Notes under the pieces: generated by a model
The model's database searches: none
What the model was told of the DNA's origin: nothing
What the model saw: only the letters and a program-made list of their open reading frames with translations
Program-made: the position numbers and the translations under genes
Shown here: one piece after another, positions 1 through 6,253 of the stretch
Numbering within the stretch: position 1 is the first letter of the stretch
Layout of the letters: the number at the start of each line of letters is the position of its first letter
NCBI GenBank assembly: GCA_041180805.1
Contig: JBEGQX010000171.1
Coordinates: 1-7,055 of the forward strand
From: JBEGQX01 sp041180805
Lineage (GTDB): Bacteria; Planctomycetota; Planctomycetia; Gemmatales; Gemmataceae
Reading direction: 5' to 3'
DNA length: 7,055 nt

Positions 1-1349
1 AAACCAGTCGCAAGCAAGATCGGGTGATGTTGGTATTCATCGGACATGCCGTTGAGAATGATGGAAAAGTTTACCTTGCACCCATAGAGGGAGACCTTAC
101 CGCACCTGCAGGCTTGATTCCCCTTGAGTGGCTGTACAAGGAGTTGAAGGAATGTCCTGCCCGTCAGAAATTACTTGTGTTGGATGTTTGCAGGTATAAC
201 CCCGCGCAAGGTTTTGAACGCCCGGGTGGAGACCCGATGAGTTCCAAGATGGAAGAAGTTATCAAAGCTGTTCCCGAAGGCGTCCAAGTGATTACCGCAT
301 GTTCCGTTGACCAAAGGTCCATGGAGACAGATGGAGAACCCCTGGGGGTTTTTATGGATGCTTTTTATACTGTCATGCAAAAAGGTATACAGGGAAAAAT
401 TCAAAAGGTATCCGATGGTATTCCGGTGGAGGAAATTTTTGAGTCTATCAAAAAGCGTGTTGGCGAAGTGGTTGCCGAGCAGGGGTTTAAGCAGGTGCCG
501 AAAATATTTGGAAGTATCAAGGATAATGGTGCCGAGTATGATCCCGCTGAAAAGTTTCCCGAAAAAATAAAAATTGCCGGGGCGCCCAAGGCTAATCCGG
601 AAAGTGTTAAGTTTATGAAGACTGTTTTTGAAGAAATCAGCACTCCCCCTGTAAAAGCTACAAACGCAGATAGCAGTATCAAATTCGAATATCTGCCTCC
701 GGTGCCAGATAAATTTATCAAGGATTATGCAGTATCAAACGAACCCGAGACCGAATTGCAAAAAGCAGTTAAACAAGCCAGGGTTGAGCTTTGGGCGATT
801 TCCAGTGTGGATGACAAGGAGCTTCCAGCCGATATCAAGGCTACTGTGGTTGCCACCAGAAACAAAATAAAAGTGAATTTAAATGTTCTGAAGGATGGGT
901 ACAGGGTTCCCGGAAATGAGAACACTTTCAAGGCTGGGATTGAGAAAGATGAAAAGGAAGTGGCCCTTATGATGCTTGGTCTGACAGAAGCCTTGGATGC
1001 CTTAAAGAAATTAGAGGAGAAAAAGGACGAGGAATCAAAGCGCTGGCAGGCAAACTATGACTTTGTGCTAGCAAGATTGGAAGCTCAGGTTGCCTATCTT
1101 TATGAATATCAATCAGCTTTGGGACAGATGCGCAAGGAATTGCCTGCTCACGATCCAAAAATTCATGGCGGATGGAAGCTGGCATCGACTATTAAGCTTC
1201 AAGGTGATAGTGCTGGCAAGAAGCTAGCCAAAGAATCGAATGGCATCCTCGAAAAACTAGCTAAAGCGGTGCCTGGAAGTCCTTGGGAAGTAATGGCCAA
1301 AAGGGAAAAGTTTACCGCCTTGGGTTTGGAATGGCAGGCTACAAAATAG
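1..1349 (+). CDS. Caspase-like (peptidase C14 fold) protein, 5'-truncated by window edge
   Basis: The frame is open from base 3 with no stop before the edge. The GTG/ATG at 24/27 lie inside the domain, just before its catalytic His, so they are not the true start; the gene begins outside the window. Residues below count from the GTG at 24. The catalytic His is H8 in VFIGHAVENDGKVYLAP (caspase-like proteins usually have GHG, here GHA), followed by the usual G-x-x-YLxP strand. The catalytic Cys is C56 in KLLVLDVCRYNP, matching the family's hydrophobic strand plus D-x-C. ITACS (90-94) and GVFMDAF (108-114) fit the later core strand and helix. The fold ends near residue 165. A linker follows, then a helical region rich in charge (about 310-375) and a C-terminal block ending PGSPWEVMAKREKFTALGLEW, similar to C-termini I recall from planctomycete proteins. 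Both dyad residues are present, so peptidase activity is possible; the substrate is unknown. No membrane segment is visible in this part. The stop (1347-1349) overlaps the convergent gene by 11 bp. Confidence 0.85.
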   Translation, partial: TSRKQDRVMLVFIGHAVENDGKVYLAPIEGDLTAPAGLIPLEWLYKELKECPARQKLLVLDVCRYNPAQGFERPGGDPMSSKMEEVIKAVPEGVQVITACSVDQRSMETDGEPLGVFMDAFYTVMQKGIQGKIQKVSDGIPVEEIFESIKKRVGEVVAEQGFKQVPKIFGSIKDNGAEYDPAEKFPEKIKIAGAPKANPESVKFMKTVFEEISTPPVKATNADSSIKFEYLPPVPDKFIKDYAVSNEPETELQKAVKQARVELWAISSVDDKELPADIKATVVATRNKIKVNLNVLKDGYRVPGNENTFKAGIEKDEKEVALMMLGLTEALDALKKLEEKKDEESKRWQANYDFVLARLEAQVAYLYEYQSALGQMRKELPAHDPKIHGGWKLASTIKLQGDSAGKKLAKESNGILEKLAKAVPGSPWEVMAKREKFTALGLEWQATK

Positions 1350-4300
1350 AGCTCTGGTTTTGAGAGTCTAGAATTTGATCATAACTATATCCTGAACTTT
1401 GGGTCTGCATTTTTAATTTGAGCCCGTACTCCCCTAGCAAATCTGGTTCGGTCTCCGCTTGATAAATAGTTGGAATTGGAAGATGCGCGGATGCGCACTC
1501 TAATCCGTTTGCCAAATCTAACCAGGGTAAATCCATCTTGAAAAAAAAGGCTCTTCGTCCATCCATGGAGGGCATAGGGGGATAGCTGGTGTTTCCTGCG
1601 AAGATCTTAATTGGGATGTCATTCCTTGGAATTCCTGCTGATAGCTTTGTGCCATCATTTTTTAAGAAATCGATTCCCTTTTCGGAAAGCTGCCATTCTG
1701 TGGTCCATGATGGCAGACAATTTTCCAATTGCTCGCGAGAAATTTCTATACCTGCAAATTTGAATAATGCCGCAACGCAAAGTCTTAGAAGCTTTCTTTC
1801 TTCTTCATTTTTGGTTTGAATTCCACCGGGCAAGTGGATGCCACCCATCAGCCAACCATTGATGTTCTCAAACTGGATGGTTGCGGTTGAATAGCCATCA
1901 GCGCCAAAAGCAACCAACTCCACTTGGATTTTGTTAAGTCCCACAAAAATCTCGCCAATTCGAAAATTAAGGGCGGCAATCTTTCCAAGTTGGAGTCTGG
2001 AAAGAAAATCTCGCTCCAGAAACCGGGCAACTTTTTCTTTGATCTCTTTAAGGTCTTGTCTTAAAGATCTTGAAATTCTCCAGTCGTTTGTGGTTTGTGC
2101 GTCCAGTTCCGCATGTCTAAGCTTTTTGAATAATTTGGGGATTGTTCCAGAATGAAAACCGGATTTTAAAAGTTGAGGTATGGTTTCACCATGGGGGCCC
2201 ACCGCAACCGGGGTAAGGGATTTCGATCGATTAGCCTGAAAAAGACCCCAGTTCTCTTTGGTTTCCCAGACAAGAAATCCGAATACGTCCGGAAGGAAAA
2301 AAATAGTGGTTGAAATGAAAAGGTTGGAGAGAAATTGCCCAAAAATCGGTTCACAAAATGCCACAAGCTGACTGTTCATCGGAACGATGATGGGATAAAC
2401 AAATTTGGCAGCGATCGAGGAAATTGGAAATTTGATGGGATTTATTCCAGGTTCAATAAGTACAAGTGTGTAGAACCTAAGAAAAAGTGCGAATGGCGCC
2501 CATAGTGCCCCCAATATTACCCGAAGAGTAATATGCCAAACTGAGGGTTTGCCCCGCAATTTTAGCCAGTCATTTATCCAATACATGGCTGATTCAAGCA
2601 GGGAAATCAGTTTTTTGAAACTTTGAACAGCTACCTGAAAAATTAGGGTAAAAAGCCCGTCTTTGACAAGGCGTATGAATTCAATAAATGCCAGGCGGGT
2701 AAATTCTGCAAGGTTTCTACCCAGCCTGGAATTTACCAAGATCGTGAACGTTATGAATAAAAGAATATGTATGGTGTTGGTTCGGTTGGCTTTAGGCAGC
2801 CAAATAACGATTGCTTCTGTGAAAATCAGGGGTTTTACAACAAGAGAAATTAAGAGTTGTACAGGAAGGCTTTTCCACAGTTTTTGAAATGGCGCCCAAG
2901 CGATCAATTTTCCTGGAATTTCGAAAAATAAAAGCCGGCTTATATCCCACGACTTTGAAATTATTGCGCTAAGGGTAATTCGCAAAGAGGCATTATTTAT
3001 CAAACCAAACACCAAAAGGGAAATTCCCATGATTAGGGCATAATTTGTAAAAGATGGCATTGAAATGGAAAATAACCTGGAAGCAATTACATCCAAAGCT
3101 TCCACGATCAGGAAAGCTGAGCCGATGGGCAATGTTATGAATCTTGTTATTATTCGCCCCCAGGAGGTGCCAAAGTTTAGCGCTGTGAATTTTTCCAACC
3201 ATCGTTGGTAGAAATCCGAACTGGTGTAAACCCCCTCCAATTCTGCAGCCAGTTTTCTGTCAAGCTTTAATAAGGAATCTCCTGCAAAAAAAGCCCTGGC
3301 GTTTGGGATGTCCTCCATTTTTAGAAAATTTCTTGATATAAGGTCCCTCAGTTCGGAATAACTCAGATATCCTTGGTCCAAAAGTTTGTCCAGGAATTCA
3401 TCTATGAGTCTTTCAAAAGAAATGGTTCCAAGAATTCCTTCCCCTTCGAAACCAGATTCTTTAAGTGTTCTGAAAATCAGCGGGCCCAAAAGTTTGCGAA
3501 GGTTTTGTTCATTCTTTCTGGCTGCGTCCAGTAATAGGTTTTCCAGCTTTTTCCGTTCGGAAACCCCAAGTCGGGTGGTGATGGACTGGTGACCAGCGTT
3601 ACGAATACGGTGATAAATTTGAATGGCACGCTGGTAAGGGATGGGTTTTTTAAGAGGAACTTTTCCCAGGGAGAATAACCAACCCACCGTGTTAATTCGA
3701 AATAATTCCTGTTCGTGGTCTTCGCAAGCGAATTGCAATTCCTGCAGCAACCTTGCTTCGATTGGGGTGAACCCCTGGTCGGCTTTGTCTAAAAGCGGGT
3801 TAAGTGCCGAGATCCATGTCTCCACTTCATCCAAGGGAAAACCCAGGGCAAGTTGCAACCTAACTGCAAGATTACGGATTTCAAGCAATGATTTTTCACG
3901 AATTTCACCGGCTAATTCCGCCGGGGCAACTCGATTGGCCTGAGTCCAAAGAATTGCAGCGGCAACTGGTCTATTTAGTTGAGATTCTTTTTCGGCAAGT
4001 GTGCACAATCTTCTGAAGTAATCTCTGGATTCCTCGGCATGATTTTCAGGCACTGGTTCCGGGAAAGGTGAATCTTTAAGCCGGGTGGATTGGAATATTT
4101 CAATGTCTGGAATTTCGCTGCGCAATATTTCCAGAACTTGGTTCGGAAATCGAATGGATGGAAAAGTGTTTCCAAGCAGATTTTCACTGAAATAGAACAA
4201 ATCCAGGAAACTCGCACAAAACTCCATGTATTTAATTTCAATGGGATCTGACTTTCGGATTTTCTGGTCTTGTTCAAGGACCAGAATCGCCTCATGAAAA

Positions 4301-4713
4301 ATATCAGGTCCTATATCGTGAATTCTTGCATGAATCCAATTTAAGGCGTTTTTCTTTTCTGAATATTCAAGAAAAGTAAGGCGAATTTTTGCTTTAAATA
4401 GCGTGCGCCAGTAGTAGATGCGTATATCTTTTTTGTCAGAGGTTTTTTCTGTTTCTGGTTTTGCCAGCAAAAGGATTTTGCCAAATGGCAATTGGTCTGC
4501 CTTTAGGTCAAATTCCAGTTCTTGGGACAGTGAGGAAACAGTTTCAGAGTCTGTCCAGCATGAGGAGACCTTGGGGATATTTCCGGGAATAAGGCTTTCA
4601 AGGGTTGAAAGGTTTCGTTGTTTTTGAATGATTTTTGAAATAACACGACTTGGAACAAGAACCATCCTGGGTTCCAGTAATTTTAATTCTTCCTCGAAAC
4701 TGCTTGATACCAT
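1339..4713 (-). CDS. Very large uncharacterised multi-pass membrane protein (1124 aa)
   Basis: I do not recognise a named function. Residues 1-510 look soluble and mostly helical; about 235-300 (PVAAAILWTQANRVAP and following) resembles helical-repeat packing but gives no clear TPR match. Residues about 519-818 form the membrane domain, with hydrophobic stretches near 520-545, 557-573, 617-640, 646-662, 728-752 and 791-816, and weaker ones between. A distinctive block follows it: PHGET (840-844), then GFHSGTIPKLFKKLR (852-866). A charged helix lies at 880-905 and a soluble C-terminal domain at about 905-1124. I recall similar GFHSGT-x-PKLF blocks in hypothetical proteins of Planctomycetota, but this was not checked. 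No signal peptide, Walker motif, protease or transferase motif is visible. The ATG at 4713 is preceded by AAAGAG about 11 nt upstream, a weak ribosome site; Met17 is an alternative start. The gene is transcribed away from the AAA+ gene and converges on the caspase-like gene. The long uninterrupted frame leaves little doubt that it is real. Confidence 0.9.
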   Translation of the reverse strand: MVSSSFEEELKLLEPRMVLVPSRVISKIIQKQRNLSTLESLIPGNIPKVSSCWTDSETVSSLSQELEFDLKADQLPFGKILLLAKPETEKTSDKKDIRIYYWRTLFKAKIRLTFLEYSEKKNALNWIHARIHDIGPDIFHEAILVLEQDQKIRKSDPIEIKYMEFCASFLDLFYFSENLLGNTFPSIRFPNQVLEILRSEIPDIEIFQSTRLKDSPFPEPVPENHAEESRDYFRRLCTLAEKESQLNRPVAAAILWTQANRVAPAELAGEIREKSLLEIRNLAVRLQLALGFPLDEVETWISALNPLLDKADQGFTPIEARLLQELQFACEDHEQELFRINTVGWLFSLGKVPLKKPIPYQRAIQIYHRIRNAGHQSITTRLGVSERKKLENLLLDAARKNEQNLRKLLGPLIFRTLKESGFEGEGILGTISFERLIDEFLDKLLDQGYLSYSELRDLISRNFLKMEDIPNARAFFAGDSLLKLDRKLAAELEGVYTSSDFYQRWLEKFTALNFGTSWGRIITRFITLPIGSAFLIVEALDVIASRLFSISMPSFTNYALIMGISLLVFGLINNASLRITLSAIISKSWDISRLLFFEIPGKLIAWAPFQKLWKSLPVQLLISLVVKPLIFTEAIVIWLPKANRTNTIHILLFITFTILVNSRLGRNLAEFTRLAFIEFIRLVKDGLFTLIFQVAVQSFKKLISLLESAMYWINDWLKLRGKPSVWHITLRVILGALWAPFALFLRFYTLVLIEPGINPIKFPISSIAAKFVYPIIVPMNSQLVAFCEPIFGQFLSNLFISTTIFFLPDVFGFLVWETKENWGLFQANRSKSLTPVAVGPHGETIPQLLKSGFHSGTIPKLFKKLRHAELDAQTTNDWRISRSLRQDLKEIKEKVARFLERDFLSRLQLGKIAALNFRIGEIFVGLNKIQVELVAFGADGYSTATIQFENINGWLMGGIHLPGGIQTKNEEERKLLRLCVAALFKFAGIEISREQLENCLPSWTTEWQLSEKGIDFLKNDGTKLSAGIPRNDIPIKIFAGNTSYPPMPSMDGRRAFFFKMDLPWLDLANGLECASAHLPIPTIYQAETEPDLLGEYGLKLKMQTQSSGYSYDQILDSQNQSSIL

Positions 4714-4757
4714 GGATTGTGAAACTCTTTAAAATAGGCACGGAATCATGGATTGTG
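4711..4757. repeat. 11-bp direct repeat pair overlapping a start codon
   Basis: CATGGATTGTG occurs at 4711-4721 and again at 4747-4757, with 36 bp from start to start. Read on the minus strand each copy is CACAATCCATG. The downstream copy ends in the proposed ATG of the membrane protein gene. The upstream copy also ends in an ATG, in the same frame, but that frame reaches TAA after six codons. The repeat could be a local duplication of the translation start or a paired protein-binding site. The repeat itself is certain; its role is not. Confidence 0.6.
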
Positions 4758-4759
4758 CC
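4737..4759. promoter_or_regulatory. Bulged inverted repeat, possible operator or leader hairpin
   Basis: The outer arms are GGCAC (4737-4741) and GTGCC (4755-4759); the inner arms are AATC (4744-4747) and GATT (4751-4754) around a 3-nt centre. Together they give nine base pairs with a two-base bulge (GG, 4742-4743). It lies between two divergent genes and overlaps the upstream copy of the 11-bp repeat. It could bind a dimeric regulator, or fold in the leader RNA of the membrane protein gene about 23 nt before its ATG. No T-tract follows on either strand, so an intrinsic terminator is unlikely. Confidence 0.35.
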
Positions 4760-4771
4760 AGACTTTCTTAC

Positions 4772-4801
4772 TTACAATATTAAAGCGGTAGTTTTGATAA
4801 T
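4772..4801 (+). promoter_or_regulatory. Possible promoter for the AAA+/vWA-type operon
   Basis: GATAAT at 4796-4801 is a good -10 hexamer (five of six to TATAAT). The best -35 candidate, TTACAA at 4772-4777 with an 18-bp spacer, is weak (three of six). Transcription would start near 4808, leaving a short leader of about 18 nt that still contains the ribosome site at 4816-4822. The placement fits but the -35 is poor, and sigma-factor preferences of the likely host are not well matched by the E. coli consensus. Confidence 0.25.
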
Positions 4802-4815
4802 TCTCTGAAAAAATC

Positions 4816-4822
4816 GGAAGAG
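4816..4822 (+). promoter_or_regulatory. Ribosome binding site of the AAA+ gene
   Basis: GGAAGAG sits three to five bases before the ATG at 4826, depending on which purines pair. It is the only purine-rich tract close to a start codon here. It supports this ATG, which also lets the protein begin just before the family-typical segment LAELKASGWKSKSVKKE. Confidence 0.5.
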
Positions 4823-4825
4823 CCG

Positions 4826-6241
4826 ATGAAAAACCAATCCTTGCCAAAAAATTTAGCAGAACTCAAGGCTTCCGGTTGGAAGTCCAAATCGGTCAAAAAG
4901 GAGATAGCTGACAACCTTTTGAAGAAAATTTCCGATGGTGTTCCGTTGTTTCCCGGGATACTTGGATACGAAAATACTGTTTTGCCCGAGATTCAGCTCG
5001 CGATTTTGGCAGGTCACGACATCTTATTTCTCGGTGAAAAGGGGCAGGCTAAAAGCAGGTTGATGAGGTCTTTGGTGGATTTTCTTGATGACGAAATACC
5101 ATATTTGGATGATCCCTCTTGCATGGTTCATGAGGATCCACTAGCCCCCATTACCCTTGCCGGGAAAAAAATTATAGCTGAAATCCCTGAAAACGAGATT
5201 CGCATAGGTTGGTGGAAAAAAGAAGATCGATATGCGGAAAGACTTGCCCCCGGAACCAAATTTGCTGATGTGATCGGTGAAATTGATCCCGGTAAATTGG
5301 TAAGTGGCGTAAGTATGTCCGCAGAGGAGGCACTTTTTCTTGGACTTATCCCAAGAATGCACCGTGGTATTTTTGCGATGAATGAAATACCGGAACTCGA
5401 TGAGTTGGTGCAGGTGGGAATGTTCAACATTCTCGAGGAAAGAGATGTTCAAATTCGTGGGTTCCCCATCAAGTTCGACATCGACATTCTTGTGCTTTTT
5501 TCCGCAAACCCTGCCACCTACAATCGCAGTGGCAAGGTGATTCCTCAGTTGAAAGATCGAATTGGGTCTCTGATCCAAACCCATTATCCTTTGGACAGGG
5601 ATGTGGGGATTGAAATCATGGAGCAGGAAGCCGGGATGGACCTTGAAGGTGAATACCCCGTGAAGGTACCGCGCTTCATGAAAGAAATTGTGGAACAGAT
5701 CAGTCGCAGCGGACGGAAATCAAAATATGTTGACCAGCAAAGTGGTGTCAGCGCGAGGTTTTCCATCGCAAATTACCGCACAATGATAGCCAGTGCCAGG
5801 AGGCGTGCTGTAGTTTTGGGTGAAAAACCGGCGGTTCCCCGAATAAGCGATCTGGGGCACTTATATTCCTCCGCCTTGGGAAAGTTGGAGCTCGATTTAA
5901 TGGGTAGCCACCAGATTTCAGAAAAACAGGTTCTGGATGCATTGGTGGCGGATGCCGTAAACACAGTATTTAAGGAATACCTGGATCAAAATGGATTGGA
6001 TGATATCGTTTCTGTTTTCGGAAAAGGTGTAAAAATTGAAGTTGGTGATATGCTGCCCTCCAGCAATTATGCCCAGCGTATGAAGGTAATTCCCAAGGCT
6101 TGGGAAAAAGCATTTGAAGTAAACCCGAGTGAAAGTGATGGGGTTCGCGCCTCGTGCATGGAATTTGTTCTGGCAGGGCTCCATGCCTCAGACCGGATCT
6201 CGAGATCACAAAAACATGGGCGAATTAGCTACGAGGTATAA
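4826..6241 (+). CDS. AAA+ ATPase, Mg-chelatase subunit I (ChlI/MoxR)-like
   Basis: A complete 471-residue ATPase, predicted cytoplasmic. An N-terminal lead (LAELKASGWKSKSVKKE, 10-26) precedes the core. Walker A is GEKGQAKS (70-77), with K76 and S77 for phosphate and Mg binding. FADVIGEIDPGKLVSG (146-161) is the segment before Walker B typical of chelatase-like members. Walker B is GIFAMNEI (181-188), with Asn186 where many AAA+ proteins have Asp and with the catalytic Glu187 kept. N228 in LFSANP is sensor 1, and R245 in QLKDRIG is the likely arginine finger. SGVSARFSIANY (306-317) and AVPRISDLG (336-344) are C-terminal lid motifs I associate with this family. Members usually act as hexameric remodellers with a vWA-domain partner; M. 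tuberculosis Rv0958 is, as I recall, of this broad type. It is not expected to be a real chlorophyll chelatase, as no pigment genes are nearby. Target unknown. The gene 12 bp downstream is its likely partner. Confidence 0.93.
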   Translation: MKNQSLPKNLAELKASGWKSKSVKKEIADNLLKKISDGVPLFPGILGYENTVLPEIQLAILAGHDILFLGEKGQAKSRLMRSLVDFLDDEIPYLDDPSCMVHEDPLAPITLAGKKIIAEIPENEIRIGWWKKEDRYAERLAPGTKFADVIGEIDPGKLVSGVSMSAEEALFLGLIPRMHRGIFAMNEIPELDELVQVGMFNILEERDVQIRGFPIKFDIDILVLFSANPATYNRSGKVIPQLKDRIGSLIQTHYPLDRDVGIEIMEQEAGMDLEGEYPVKVPRFMKEIVEQISRSGRKSKYVDQQSGVSARFSIANYRTMIASARRRAVVLGEKPAVPRISDLGHLYSSALGKLELDLMGSHQISEKQVLDALVADAVNTVFKEYLDQNGLDDIVSVFGKGVKIEVGDMLPSSNYAQRMKVIPKAWEKAFEVNPSESDGVRASCMEFVLAGLHASDRISRSQKHGRISYEV

Positions 6242-6253
6242 CCTTGGTGAATA

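Larger units (their letters stand above)
4714..4825. promoter_or_regulatory. Divergent intergenic control region
   Basis: These 112 bp separate the starts of the membrane protein gene (leftward) and the AAA+ gene (rightward), so promoters for both units are expected here. The region is AT-rich and holds a direct repeat, a bulged dyad and a possible rightward promoter, each listed separately. I found no convincing leftward -35/-10 pair and no riboswitch-like fold. Confidence 0.6.

Noticed and set aside
1348..1355. AGAGCTCT palindrome at the convergent gene ends, considered as a terminator.
   Set aside because: It has no loop, is too short to form a stable hairpin and has no flanking T-tract.
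3975..4295. A 106-residue minus-strand frame within the membrane protein gene.
   Set aside because: It overlaps the 1124-residue gene on the same strand in another frame, and no credible separate gene is indicated.
4744..4762. TGGCAC on the minus strand resembling a sigma-54 -24 element.
   Set aside because: The matching -12 element is absent: the expected TTGC position reads ATGA. The TGGCAC is better explained as one arm of the dyad.
5141..5584. A 147-residue minus-strand open frame inside the AAA+ gene.
   Set aside because: It lies antisense to strongly conserved ATPase motifs (Walker B and sensor 1), has no recognisable domain and is best explained as a shadow of the real frame.
6196..6207. 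Perfect 12-bp palindrome (GATCTCGAGATC) near the end of the AAA+ gene.
   Set aside because: It is inside coding sequence (D-R-I-S-R-S), and one or two such palindromes are expected by chance in 7 kb.
4826..6241. Reading the ATPase as a true magnesium chelatase subunit for (bacterio)chlorophyll synthesis.
   Set aside because: No BchH/ChlH, BchD or pigment genes are present. The N-terminal and lid motifs fit the ChlI-like family paired with stand-alone vWA-type proteins better.
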